Source of the DNA: Spodoptera frugiperda
Taxonomy: Eukaryota > Arthropoda > Insecta > Lepidoptera > Noctuidae
Length of the DNA stretch: 64,000 nucleotides
Assembly (NCBI RefSeq): GCF_023101765.2
Contig: NC_064213.1
Coordinates: forward strand, 7,998,001-8,062,000
Direction: 5' to 3'
Shown: one piece after another, positions 15,101-30,100 of the stretch
Layout: each line of letters starts with the position of its first letter
Numbering within the stretch: position 1 is the stretch's first letter
Translations under genes and position numbers: made by a program
The notes under the pieces: generated by a model
Seen by the model: only the letters and a program-made list of their open reading frames with translations
The model's database searches: none
What the model was told of the DNA's origin: nothing

Positions 15101-18100
15101 AGAGGGTCATTACACAGACGATTTTGAGTAGTAGGATTGAAAGGTTACATTTCAAATAATGTTTGTCCAACGTTAAGCTATTTATCAGAGGTTTACGCGC
15201 TTGGGCAGTACGCCAACAGTCACTAACGAGGCTCATTATACAAACAACAGTCGTTCTAACCGGATACAATGCTAACAACCTCTTATTTCGCAATTTCTAT
15301 ACAAACTTCATCAAGATTCAACTGCAACAGACTGTTTCACTCAGAAAATGATACGCCTTTGAATTCAAACAGTATTTTTCAAGGCGGGAAAAATCATTTA
15401 TCAAAACTCCACATCGAACGTTGTTTTATTTCATTTGCACCGACCTCATGTATAGTTTCATCTAAAGTTTAACCACAAAAAGTGAAAACAAAGTGATGAT
15501 GCCGGGAAACATCACCGCCATATGCCACGATGTTTGGCAACAGGGCGGTCTAATAACAAAGGCGCTGTCGGCGCGATCTATACAGGCGAACCCCACATAA
15601 TACATAGAGATGTTAGATTAGAAACTATTTGAAAACGAAAACCGCAAGCACAGCGCTATGTGGACCACGTAGATCGTATCACTTTGTACTCACTCATTTC
15701 ATTGGGTTAAAAGCTTTTACATAATTGAAATACGTTCAACTATCATAGTGCTCACGTTTAAATAAATCAAATCATTCTGGATAGTTTTAAGACTTTTATA
15801 GGTCATATCGTTCTATAATAGAAAAAGTAGATAAACGTCATTAAGAGAGAAAATTCAATTTTTCGCACAAAGTGAGCATTTTTCCGGTACACAGATTTAA
15901 ATGGATTTAATACTTAATGCAACTGTGACTATTTGTTCTAGCTTTGGAATAAGTCCACGTAACGATAGTTTTGCAAGTGAAGCTGAGTGCAAATCTCCTA
16001 GAGCAACGGAGATAATCCTAAGAATTAAAATCGAACAGACAGCGAGCGAAGGCCGTGGGCGAAGCGCAGAAGTATTCCGCTACGATATTTCTACGAACAA
16101 ACTTTCCATACTTGTAAAACTTTTGAAGTTTATGAATTTCATGAAGTGCAATTTAATGTGACGGCTCATACGAAGTGAAATATGTGTGCATAAAATTTGG
16201 ATGTTCGTTTATGCCTTATTTCATAACAAGGCAGTAAGGACGCTGACGTGCTACGCATAACAAAAAGGACACTAAGCTGCAGTAGCTTATCTCACAATGA
16301 CGTGCTTTGTGAAAGAAATTCTGTTTGTATTGGCTAGCTAGCGCTATGGAGATCCTTAGTAAATTGTCTATATAATAAAACAAAGATGTCACGTAGTCTA
16401 AACTGTAGGAATATTACGTCTTTATATGGATTAAACATGAGCATAATTTTCATTTACTTACATGTGAATGTGCTAGAAGTTCTTTCATAATAAAATTGTC
16501 ATATATATCTCTGGCGATCCGCCGCCTCTCTTCGACACATTCTTGTTTTTCATATAATTTAATCTGTAAAGAAAATAAGCATTATAATCCAAATTTTCTA
16601 CAAACATTACTACCTAATTAACAGATAATATTTTCATACACTAAAAGGGTCATATTTACCTCTTCATAAAATCTTAATTGTGGCACTTGGTCATCAGTAG
16701 TCTGTTCACAAAATTCCTTAAATAATAAATAACCTGGAACAAAAATGTTAAGTTACAAATTGTGTTTTTATTTACGTAAAACCACGAAGGTTGTTCACGA
16801 GTATTTTTAACACGTGTATGTAAATTAATAGGTATGATGTCAATTGATTGTGTGGCATCTGCTAATTCAGTCATAAGTGGTGTGCGTAACATGTAATAAT
16901 CGTATTGTACGACAGCACTCTACGTTTTGCGTCAAAATGGTATGACACAAATTGATAATGATCACTGGAAAATAAAACATGATTCGGTTCGGACACGAGG
17001 TAGTAACCTTAGAACATGACTGGATTGCGTAACGCTTTACTAGCACAGATCTTCATATTATGTAATTTTTGTAGGTACTGCTGCTAACTTGAGGCCTGGG
17101 TGTTATTTTATTTATTCGTGAGCCGTACTAGATTCTATTTTTTGCTCTTTGAAGCTGTAGAAAATTTGCAGTTCTAAATAGGTTTTACAGTTTCAGCCGA
17201 CAAGAAAGTTATATCACAGCACTTAAGTTGGCAAAACAAGCCAAGAACGTCAACGACATTGCCCTACAATGTCCAGTCCAGAGAAGCCGATAAAGTTATT
17301 TACTGCAAGTGGAAGTGGGGGCCACCGTAAATTGCGTTTGTAACTTGTTCCCGGGAGCTTCGCTGCAATATCGCCCTCTCGACCGACTATCAAGACGATC
17401 ATTGAAATTACTGCAATTTCTAGAAAAGTTCGCCCTCGGACAAGTGGGCTTAATGAAAAATAAATTGGTGTGATTATTTCCGCTTGGTTTAAACGGATTG
17501 CCTCGTGGGTCCATTTTAAACACGAGGAGAGACTACTTACTGCTACTAAGGCAGCAGAGATTGAAATTGATTTTGAAATTCTACATCTACATATTTCACT
17601 TGTGATTTTGAGTTTTTATCATAAGTACCTAACTCACTCAACATAATCTATAAACAATTTGCTACAATAAATTAGCATATATTTATTTAACTAAAACGCG
17701 TAACAACAACTGTTCGTGTTGATATGAGCGTCATAATATTAATTCCGGACATGAGACTCGATAAATCGCATCCTATTTACGGGGGCGGGTTTCATTGACG
17801 CCCTAAAAAACGGATCTGGTCAATAAACATAGTATACGAGCATTAGGAGGAGTTACCTAAATAGAAACACAATGAGGGGTCCCTACTCGCTACATTCGAA
17901 TGCGTAGCACTCGGATGTAAAATACTCAATACAGATAAGTTCTAGTTCAACAAACACACTGGATGTCTGCAACAGTACTCAACTGAAAAGTGGTATTTAT
18001 CTTACATTTGGACAACTTTATTTCGTTTTATTTTATAGACTTTACTCAGTTTTCTGGTTCCGAGTTTTTAGTTCGGATATTTCAAAATGTTACCAAAAAG

Positions 18101-21100
18101 GTTTTTCAATATTGTTTAACATTAATAAGATATTGATCTTTGTGATTAGGACTCAAAAAAGAATGTGTACCTTATTTCCTACAAGTAAATTCACAACAGA
18201 ACGGCTCATGGCGGCTAGCTATCTACTTCCAAGGCTTTCAGAAATGTCTCTCAATGGTATTGTCTTTTGATCCGCCGTGGGTCACTGATATATAGGCCAG
18301 ATAAGGATCCTTTACTTTATCCCGTGCTCTATCTCCGTAAACGTAACCCCTAATCACCCAAGCTTTCGAAACTCTTAAAAAGACGAATCTGTTTGTCCTA
18401 CATACAAGATGTTGACACGGGTGTCACGCTATACAATACACTGTCAATACGCCAACTAAACATAAAAAGATTTAACTGATCGAACACCTTTATCCACTGA
18501 ATTCATACTAAGTGGAGCATAAATGGCAGATTCATACAGCTAAAGGTATTATTATACGTTATGCGTTTATGTGTCAATAGCGAGCGTTTACGGAAGATAT
18601 AGTTTGGATCCACGTGGACCTGTTTTAATCAGCTTACAAAGCAATCTACTCTTTGGTAAAATAATTTGTAGCGGCAATATTGGGACTGAAAACTTGTGGT
18701 CTGCAGTATTCTCAGAAATAGTATGCATAAACATGCGATTAATATACATACATACAATTAAATCGGTACCAACTAGCGTAGCGTTTTAATAAAATACTCA
18801 AGCGCTGATTCACGCAAACGTTATGTTAATGTTGCAAACATTGGAACTTAAAATAAAAATAAAAGGGAAGTTAAGTAAAGCTTTTCTCATTCATTATCAG
18901 GAGAAAAATAGCGCTTTGTGCTCACTTAATTACTAGTAAACAGCAGTATGTGTTACCATAATGAATAGTTTAATATACAAACACATTAGGGAAATTGCTT
19001 CTATAATTACATGTAAGGTAGACCTAACAGTTACTCAAATCCAAGACCTACTTACTAGCAAATGCCCAGACTTGTACGTGTGCCATAAACCTACATGTTC
19101 TCTCAAGAGAAATCTTCAATATCGACGTAGGTAGACAGTCTCCCGCCCCAGCGGGCCAAGTACAGCTGCAGTGCAATCTGTATCTAATAGATTGACACTT
19201 GTGTCAACACCAGACCCTGCTTTCATTTAGCTTCAGATACAGAACACTAGAAATATGAGGTATTTCTTATCTAATTCTGATCTTACCTACAAATGACAAA
19301 ATATAACCAGAACCACCAAAGCTTTTTACTTTCGTTCTTCACAACAAGATCAGAGTATAAGACAAAGAAAGCCGTCGGATAAAACAAGTCTAGTTCTAGG
19401 ACAGGACTAAGAAAATTATCCTTAGCGACATGAGCGAGACAACTTCATTACAGGGAAAGCAATTGTACGCAGAGCGGCAATAATCCGGCGTGCGTAGCTG
19501 TGTGCGGAACCAACGACGCGGCCTACTCGGCTCGCTTACGTTTAATCTTGTTTACGATATAAATCCCGCAAGCCGCAAGAAAGTTGTTACGAAAGTGAAT
19601 TTGAATTAAACTTGTTTGGAATACTTAAATCAATGGCGTACAACGTGTGTTTGCGATGTATACCAGTTAAAACTGATGCCATTAAGAAAAGCCATGCAAT
19701 GCACGTTGCACTATTTTTATCTTCATTGCAGACACGGTGAAGTGTGAGAAACCTTTGTTTACAGAGAACATACATTATTATTCTGAGAGCACAAAGCATG
19801 GGTAAATTCTATAAATAATAATGCATTTCTGTTCTAAAATGTTAAAAACAGTTTCCAGTCTTAATATAAACCTGTATTTAAACTAAGAAATGTTCTGAGA
19901 GAAAACCATTTTGTTATTTTTAGTCAGAATAACACAAAACAAACATCAAAGAAGAATAATAGCAAACATGGACGTGTGATCAGACGACATGAGTGCTCGT
20001 TCAATCTACGAAGCAATTGTAAAAGCGCAGACGTAAATCGCCCGAAAAGAAACGGCTCAAAGGGCCCTCGTGTTTACACAACACTGTTTCTTTTAGCGTC
20101 GACCAACCAATAATGATGTCTCTAATCTAAGCCGAGATGGCGAGGAACTTGGATACGGGAGAGATTAAACAACACACAAGAACACTATTTATTTCTTTCG
20201 ATTAAATCCTAATGATATTGGTTTATCATAATGTGAAGCTCTAAAGTAATTGCAATCTATGTTTTTAATGCTATAAAATCATTGTTAGACAATTACCCAA
20301 AAATAACTATTTACCCACTTAACGGGACGGGAGGAAGAGTCCCTCTGTGACTCGAAATTAGTAGAGCTTTTCTTAGTATATTTACGGGAGTAAACCGTTA
20401 TTTTTAGTTAATTTATAAAACAAGTAAGTAGTTAGAAAAACACTTTCAATTAATTTTACAAGATAGTCAAATATTAGGAAGTTCCCTTATCAATAATCGC
20501 AATTCGTACGACAAGGCATGAACAGAGTTACTAATCAAAATAGGACCCAAAATAGCACGAAGGGTAATTAGAAATACCCCTTTTATGATCTTTGAAGGCG
20601 GATACGGTTGATCAAAACATAATGGACCCGATCATATAATCGTGCAGTTATGTTCTCCGGTTTATACAGTCACAAAGACCGTGCATTATTTTTACGAATG
20701 GTCGTAATTTCTGCTGTAATTGCCCGATTTATTTCTTTTGCCCCATTGGAAAACTTTTTACTGTTTCATCTACAAATTATTTACCTCGAACTACACTATA
20801 AATTTTTACTGTACGTTAGCGATTTAAGTACCCATTAATTTTATAAAGTTAGGAAGTGACGAAATTGGCACATTCTCGACATTTATCTTTCGTCTTTCGT
20901 GGACTGATATATTTCATACGAATGCATAGAGCAGTCAGCGAATACTTAGTGAAATGAGTTATATTCTGCTATGATTTCTATAAAATTTGTTATAGCAAAT
21001 AGTACCTACAGATATATTATTTTGATAAAGACCCACTCACCTAAGACTTGATTGAATATTTTGTCGAAATTTACTTCATTCTTCTTTTCCATGTATTTGT

Positions 21101-24100
21101 GCATTACACTCCGAACACTGAAACAAAAAGAAGATACGTTTTAAATTGTGCATCCTGTGTCAAATCAAAAGTCTTGTTTACTGCCATTCCTACACGAATT
21201 TTAGTAAACTTATAAAGGGATATTGTAGGTTTAAATATCTCTAATATGTGGGTAATAAAAACTAACAAAGACAAAAATTCATCAATAAAATGTATTACTA
21301 AGATACGGGAGCCGCGACTTAAATAAAATGTTAGTTTATCGTTTTGTTTACCGTATAGCGACCACCATATTTTTTGTAAACAGAAGACGTGTCTTTGAAT
21401 TTTTTACGACTGCGTCTGTTATATGGTGAACTTAGCATTGCTTAGTTTCTATCTTGCCTTGCAGCGACATTTTCAATTTGAGTAACTAGTCAGAGAGTTT
21501 CTAGCAAGCGAAAAAGCTGCTAAATTATGCAAACGTATTTTGTCTCCATTTCCCTGGTAATCAGAATTTGACGCTACCCTTTCACAGGATGGTATGACGT
21601 TCGTGAATATTCAGATCTTTGTTGAGGGTCGTCGTATGCCGCGCTTTGTTTTTTATACTGAGCTGCATACTAGAGAAGTAATTAAATGAGAGCAGAGCCG
21701 ACGATGACAATAATATGACGACATTTGCTGATACAATGCTCTACTTATTAGCTAAGGCTTAACCTCAGTGAGCTCGTAATTTTCACTACAATTATAAAAT
21801 GTTAAATAAGTTACGGTTGCGTTTGGTTTGATTTAGAACAATTCGCGTGCGTGTACGTCTCGTAATTATACTTTTTAATATCTACAACCACACAACAAAG
21901 CTTGACAAACACGACAACCTCGGGCGCCCTGCATTTACCAAGTAGATGAATAAACTATCGTGTTATGGAAATAATTCTCTTGATCTATCCACGAATTGAG
22001 TATGATTTAAATAGATTTGCTTTGAGACGACCAATACTACGTGTCATATTTTGATTTATTATGCAGACTACGAAGCGAGCTACTCACTGAATACTTTATC
22101 GAGCAGACTCTATCTTAAACTTTGTCTTATGCTTTTGTAACTATTTCTACTGAGAATTACAGTTTTACAAACTGTTTATAGCGAGTATTTATGTATTATG
22201 AATAATCCATATCCCTAAAAATATCGATAGTTGAAATACAATATCTATTCCGATTATACGTAAACGAGTTATCGGCACGCTACGTAAATAGAGCGTTACA
22301 GGCAGTAAAGTAGCAGTTACGTACTGCACTGTACTTAAAGTACAAACGGTTATTTATTAATAGCTTTCTTTCAGTTTACATTTCTTATTTGATCGAAAAC
22401 ACGTTCCATTTTAAGAGTTACACGTCTATAGTTTTTAAATGAAATTTTGGAATTAGACTAAAAATCACGTACTCTGTCGCAAAAATCTTATTTCCAGGAT
22501 AACCCTGAAATTGGCGTTTTATGAAGACGTTTTGCAAGACCAAAAGGATTTTTTTTATTTGCCAGCTATTTCTAGCACATGCAAAAAGCAGTTGTGCTAC
22601 AGTTATTAGGATGTGGTTAAGCAAAAATTATGCACTGTGGTAAGTACTAGTTACGATCTAATTATTTCGAGAGCTCAATTATAGAGTAGTTGACCATTAG
22701 TTAGATTTAATACACATAATAATGAATGACACCCCTTGCTATACATAATTGTGTACCTAATATGTTGCAGGCTGCTGGCCTTTTCAGTTATGTTTTGACC
22801 ACAACTAACTAATAGCGACTGACGACGACGACTATATTTGCGACCTGTAACTTTTGGTCTATTTATTATGTTGTCCAAAATTATTTTATCTGACTCATTT
22901 TCAGGTACTCCTCATGCTAAAAATGTTTAATAATTAAATAGGTATAATAAAAAAAGGCCTATTTTAGTATTATTTCATACATACTTAAGTATCTAACCAA
23001 TTGTAGGTAAAAATGGATTAAGTAAGTAGTTACTAAGGAAATTAAATTCTTTTCTGTCATATACATATAGGTAATCTTATCTAAAGTCCCATATAAGATC
23101 TTTAAAGAATTTCTTAAAATTTTGGAGCTATTGGAGATATTTTTTAAATCACGAGGTTTTCCTCTTCAGAAAGAAATGCACTTTAATTACATGCACATAA
23201 GGTACCAATTCTATAAACAATGTTGTTTTATTATGACAAGTATCATCAGATATGTTGACATTATCTAAATCAGAAGGACTTGTTGCATTTCATATTTAGT
23301 AAATAACATGATATTTATCAGTGTTTGGCACATGCTGGCACATTTTTGATGATAGCCTGATAACAGATAGTGATTTAGTTATAATGCATGTTACAATTTT
23401 GTGAGTACTACTTACAATGATAATTTGAAAAACATTATAGGTATTGACATATATTCTACAGCAATTCTGTCTTTTTTTTACTTTGTATGTAGCCTTACAT
23501 TGCCTATATTTTTTTTAGACTACATTTTATTCCTGTTACTTTTATTTGTAATATAATAATAATGGACCTATTTTGTGTCAATTTTTAAAACAGCAACTAT
23601 CCATTACTGAATTAATCTCATTATTGCCTTTACCCCAATATCTTGGGGGTTGGGTCAATATCAATTATTCTATCACACATTCTCTGTTCCTTTGGTCTTA
23701 GTTTTATCTCTCCTCATCATTGACAGTAAAAAAACTACAGTTCTCACTTACAACTACACCTTAAAATTCATTCAAAATACATATGTAAAACTAATATGTA
23801 CTTTGTTATAGTCTAACCAAAATCTATTGTCCAAATAATGGTGGGCCAAAACATGTGTTAGCAACCTCAATTTGTGGATGAGTCACTAAATGATTCAGAG
23901 GTCATGTGGTGGTCTGTAAGCCGAGGGGAAAACTAATTGTGACCAACATTACAATTGTCATAGTAGGTATTTCCATGTTGGATTTCATTAAATACTATAT
24001 CAATCATGTAATTTTTTTTATTTATCGAGACTCAACAAAACCATAATGTACTTTGATATCATTTAGTCGTTCCCTGTAAAATACTGACATTTAGCTGAAT

Positions 24101-27100
24101 CTGATCATAAGACTCGGTGGCAATCAACCCATATTTTTAAGGGGGGAACATCATCCAATGACTTCTTCCGAGAGGGAGTATCAGATTTACTGACTAAAAG
24201 CCACCTCGTTCCTACTCCTGCTTGTCGAGCCGGAGCCCCGGTAACCCGCTAGATAGTCCGCAGTTTCAGCAACCAACCCTAAGTAACGAACTTAGAAATA
24301 GAACAAGATTTCGTAAAATTGAAAGCGCTGCACTTATATTTAGGTTGAAGGACAGATCAAAATCAATCGAGTAGTTTAGGAGTTGAGTTGAAGTCAATAT
24401 ACAGATGAAAGTCATTTAGGGGATTGGGATATATTGGCTTTGAATGACCGTGGGGCATAAACAACACGTTTGTATATAAGGCTGATGTTTTTTCATCAAA
24501 TTCTGGATGTGATGTTTGTTAGCCATCTTTGTCTAAGTTTTGATGTCTTCTCATGTATCACTTTATGATGAAAGCTAACAAAAGCAGAGCACAACAGTTT
24601 GAAGTGCATATTAAAATGCAACGAAGTTTGAGTATTAGAGAAGTACCTAAAATCTACAGTAAAATTATAAATGCGAAAGTTTGGCAAACACGTCAGAAGA
24701 ATGTTTGTAGGAAAATTTGTATGGAGGTAAGTTATATTCTAAAATAACACGGGTTTTTTAATGCGCTGCTGCAACCGCTGGCAATAACGAGTTGCTCATG
24801 ATACGCTTATTGTAAGACGCTTTTAAAAGAATCCAACCAAAATAGATGTGAAGGCAAAGCAGCAACTAACATTATCTCCTAATGCTTTTGACCTACGTCA
24901 TTTCCATTTTCCCATAAAATAATGCTTCATAAAGTTAGCGGATCGACAGTGACATTCTTAACCACCGTTATCTTTATTGGAACACGTAGACATATAGTTG
25001 ACAATGTAGAAAATGATTGTTTACCGTTCCTTGTGTGCTTACGTGCACAAGTATCTGTTAGCTACGTTTTGTAGGTTTCACAGGCTGGAGTTTTAAACTT
25101 TGTGACTATAAAGCAAAAGCACTTAATTGATTGTCTCGTTGAATAAGATTAAGAGGAATTAAATAGTTCTGAGCTGTTTTACTCACTACTGAAAAGCATG
25201 GGTTTGAGTAAATGTCTAGTAAATAGAAACAATAACACTAAAATCTCTACGCTTCGAAGAAGTCCGTAATGTTACGTACGTAAATAACTATTTTCTGTTT
25301 TCCCCTATTCATGATTACTATACAGACACCAATTTCTCTGAATACACTGTAATTTGTTAATTAGAAGGCAATTCCAAATTGCAGAAAAGTGTTCCACCTA
25401 GATATTTGAAACAGTCCGCGTCCACCCACAACACGATGCGGTCGTAACGACTTACCAAACACATTCGCCACACAACTAAACTTGTAGAACGTAATCCGTC
25501 ACACAATAACGTCGAAATGGCGACAAAGTCATAAACAAATACAAATGTAATAAAGTACTTACCCCAGTACTGACTAGAGAGAGCATAATCCTCTCGTTGA
25601 GGGCGAGAGTCTCCCCTTGCTTCATTTTTATACGCTTCTTGTCGAGGCATTTCATCGCGTACATTTTGCCCGTATCCGCCTTCCGACACCCGTACACCTG
25701 TACACAAGATACATGTAAATAAGGTATTTATCTGTACGCGCCGCGAACATAACGTGCCGTTGCCAAATTGTACCTACGTGTACATACTCTTAAAAGGTTG
25801 TATTCGGGATGTCTGGCCGTTACATCATAGGATTCTGATATCATCGAGCGAAGTTAACTCTGTTTAAGCGCTGGGAAACCTAATTGAGTTAAAAACAATG
25901 ACGGCCGCCCAGGCTTTTGGATAATTTTCGGAACAGAAGCTTCTCGTCAGCATTTAGTATTGGGAAAACCTACATTATTTATAGCAACGTGGTCTGCTCT
26001 ACATAACGTAGCTACTGAGTATCGAACACATACAATTAAAACTATCAACAAAGATCTATTAAACTGCCTTAATATCGATCAAGCTACGACATATTGCTAC
26101 AACTTAGTCAAGGACTACAATCGTGACTATAATGACGGGAATAACTCAAAATTACGAACATGTTCAATGCAAAAATTGTATAGGAAGTCGCGTGTGAACT
26201 GATTTATGAGACGCACTCCACGTCACTTCCTGACACAAGTGCTGGGATTGATTCGTACAACACACGAAGACGTGTCCACTTTATTTAAAAAATACATTCG
26301 ACGCGTACGTTCGTGCGTGAATACACTGTAAGAAAGGATTGAATATAAGAATCGTTAAGTATTTCTTTCTTTGAAATATAAATATAAGAAAACCGTTGAA
26401 GCGTAAAAATGACCTAACATAGATCAGATAAATGTCGGTTTTCAATATATTTACACAGTTTTTATTTATGCTAGTATCCGCGTTGGGAATAGTTTATTTT
26501 ATCAACGTTTTACATAACAATATCATGACATATCCGAGTGTTTAGATGATTACGCTTCAACGAATACATGTTTCGGAATGTATTTATTTATTTTCTTCAG
26601 GGTTTAACATTCAGAGAAGTTTTCAAGATATTTCTTGTGCTGAGCAAAAATATTTCACATTATTTTCTATCGGTTATTCAAAGACCACCTAGGCAAAGTC
26701 TAACCTACCATTTATTGAGGACCTATAAAAACGTAACATTTGAGTGATCACTTTGTACTAAGTGTAATATTAAAATACATGCGTTAAAATCCATCACTAT
26801 TCCAGTGGGGGAACAGGACGGTTTTATTACACCTACGTACGTAGCGGCTTTACGTTCGTCGAGATGAATATGAATATAGTAAACACGTTCACGGTGCAAG
26901 CCCAGAATGCTAATGATATTAGGTTTGGGACTCGCATTGAGACTTGCGTAACTAACTTTGTACCCTAAGAGCATATATTTAGGAATAAGTTTTGCTATAG
27001 CACTTACCTCTCCGAATCCGCCCCGGCCGATGATGCGATGCACGCTGAAGTCGTTCATTGTGAGCTGAATGTTTAATTCTAAGTTTTTCCATTGACAAAA

Positions 27101-30100
27101 CCTCGTGTATTTGTCACTGCAACGAACAAATTCATTATTGATTCTGTACGTGAGTGGTCAATTTGCAACAAGTGTATATAAAACAATTGTTACCTTTCTA
27201 AGAAATTTTTAAATGGCTCCCCTCGTAGATGTTGGAATATTTCCTCAATGTAGGGCTAAAATACAGAATACAATTAATTTCATATAAAAGTTCAATCAAA
27301 ATTATGTTATTCCAAGTTAAATACAACATACCTCAAATAGGTTCGGTGGTACTTCGTGCTTCATTAAATATTTTTGTACATGCGCTACACACTCTTTAGA
27401 ATAATCCTGAAATAATACGCATATGATTTACAAGTGAAATAAACAAATACGGCTATCGAGGTTAGATAAAAATAAAAAATATGTTACTGGGAATGTGTAC
27501 ACATCACGCACGCTATAGAATAATGTTCACGCGTTCTTACTAAGTGTATAAATTAACGTTATTAATAATACTGGAAAGGGTTTTCTATTATTATGCTTAA
27601 TAACCGTTTTCTGCTTTTTATTATAGCTATCGTTATGATATTAAAACAAACATGTACTAGGCTACAGCGTATATTGTATATCGAATCCTATAATAATTTG
27701 TTATCATGACACATTTTTACTAGAGCTATCACACAAAACATCGATTCGTAATTACGCTGCCACGAGTAAACTTTTACTCTAAAAATATCAGATAATCGGA
27801 TCTACGTATTTCCAAGTCTAACCCAGTGGAGCGGAATCGATCACTGAAACTTTCAGGGTCTACACGGTAATAAAACAATGCATGTCCTTTACGAATAAAA
27901 TTTCGATATGAGAAATTCACTTGAGTTGGTATACCTAAAGGAGATTATTTCAAACTTCGATAATCAATTAAATCTGATATTGCTGTCGCCAGCAGATTTT
28001 CCTGCACTTATTAATAATGCTACAATAACGAAGCGATAAAAACCACCGCATTGGAAGCAATTCAGGCAATTTCTCAAGTAGTCTGATTAGAAATCAATAG
28101 AGACGACACTGCTCATAAAACGTTATTTGTTTTTATCATCACCCGCTGAGAATGCGATCTCTAATCTAGCCACATAGCCACTAGTTTAGCTTTCCTTTCA
28201 TAGACACGAGCATATATATATGTACTTAGTATTTACTGGTTCGAGATATGAACGATATAATTATCATTGATCAGACAGAATTTACCGACTAACCGCGGTT
28301 CATCCACCGATAAGCCCCGGATTTAGACTGAGAGGGTCATTACACAGACGATTTTGAGTAGTAGGATTGAAAGGTTACATTTCAAATAATGTTTGTCCAA
28401 CGTTAAGCTATTTATCAGAGGTTTACGCGCTTGGGCAGTACGCCAACAGTCACTAACGAGGCTCATTATACAAACAACAGTCGTTCTAACCGGATACAAT
28501 GCTAACAACCTCTTATTTCGCAATTTCTATACAAACTTCATCAAGATTCAACTGCAACAGACTGTTTCACTCAGAAAATGATACGCCTTTGAATTCAAAC
28601 AGTATTTTTCAAGGCGGGAAAAATCATTTATCAAAACTCCACATCGAACGTTGTTTTATTTCATTTGCACCGACCTCATAAGTTTAACCACAAAAAGTGA
28701 AAACAAAGTGATGATGCCGGGAAACATCACCGCCATATGCCACGATGTTTGGCAACAGGGCGGTCTAATAACAAAGGCGCTGTCGGCGCGATCTATACAG
28801 GCGAACCCCACATAATACATAGAGATGTTAGATTAGAAACTATTTGAAAACGAAAACCGCAAGCACAGCGCTATGTGGACCACGTAGATCGTATCACTTT
28901 GTACTCACTCATTTCATTGGGTTAAAAGCTTTTACATAATTGAAATACGTTCAACTATCATAGTGCTCACGTTTAAATAAATCAAATCATTCTGGATAGT
29001 TTTAAGACTTTTATAGGTCATATCGTTCTATAATAGAAAAAGTAGATAAACGTCATTAAGAGAGAAAATTCAATTTTTCGCACAAAGTGAGCATTTTTCC
29101 GGTACACAGATTTAAATGGATTTAATACTTAGTGCAACTGTGACTATTTGTTCTAGCTTTGGAATAAGTCCACGTAACGATAGTTTTGCAAGTGAAGCTG
29201 AGTGCAAATCTCCTAGAGCAACGGAGATAATCCCAAGAATTAAAATCGAACAGACAGCGAGCGAAGGCCGTGGGCGAAGCGCAGAAGTATTCCGCTACGA
29301 TATTTCTACGAACAAACTTTCCATACTTGTAAAACTTTTGAAGTTTATGAATTTCATGAAATGCAATTTAATGTGACGGCTCATACAAAGTGAAATATGA
29401 GTGCATAAAATGTGGATGTTCGTTTATGCCTTATTTCATAACAAGGCAGTAAGGACGCTGACGTGCTACGCATAACAAAAAGGACACTAAGCCGCAGTAG
29501 CTTATCTCACGATGACGTGCTTTGTGGAAGAAATTCTGTTTGTATTGGCTAGCTAGTGCCATGGAGATCCTTAGTAAATTGTCTATCTAATAAAACAAAG
29601 ATGTCACGTAGTCTAAACTGTAGGAATATTACGTCTTTATATGGATTAAACATGAGCATAATTTTCATTTACTTACATGTGAATGTGCTAGAAGTTCTTT
29701 CATAATAAAATTGTCATATATATCTCTGGCGATCCGCCGCCTCTCTTCGACACATTCTTGTTTTTCATATAATTTAATCTGTAAAGAAAATAAGCATTAT
29801 AATCCAAATTTTCTACAAACATTACTACCTAATTAACAGATAATATTTTCATACACTAAAAGGGTCATATTTACCTCTTCATAAAATCTTAATTGTGGCA
29901 CTTGGTCATCAGTAGTCTGTTCACAAAATTCCTTAAATAATAAATAACCTGGAACAAAAATGTTAAGTTACAAATTGTGTTTTTATTTACGTAAAACCAC
30001 GAAGGTTGTTCACGAGTATTTTTAACACGTGTATGTAAATTAATAGGTATGATGTCAATTGATTGTGTGGCATCTGCTAATTCAGTCATAAGTGGTGTGC

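Larger units (their letters stand above)
10716..23983. repeat. 13.3-kb tandem duplication, unit 1
   Basis: Left copy of a direct tandem repeat carrying GRK exons 2-8 and their introns. It begins at ttcattaaatactatatcaa, directly after unique sequence ending acagc, and ends at tttccatgttggat, where unit 2 starts without a spacer. Its ends (about 10.7-12.1 kb and 22.9-24.0 kb) differ from unit 2 by many substitutions and small indels. The central part is almost identical. Confidence 0.95.

Noticed and set aside
15163..15472. Overlapping short frames repeated at 28393-28681
   Set aside because: They are repeated only because the whole 13-kb unit is repeated, and one of each pair is changed by an indel, so there is no sign of selection on them.
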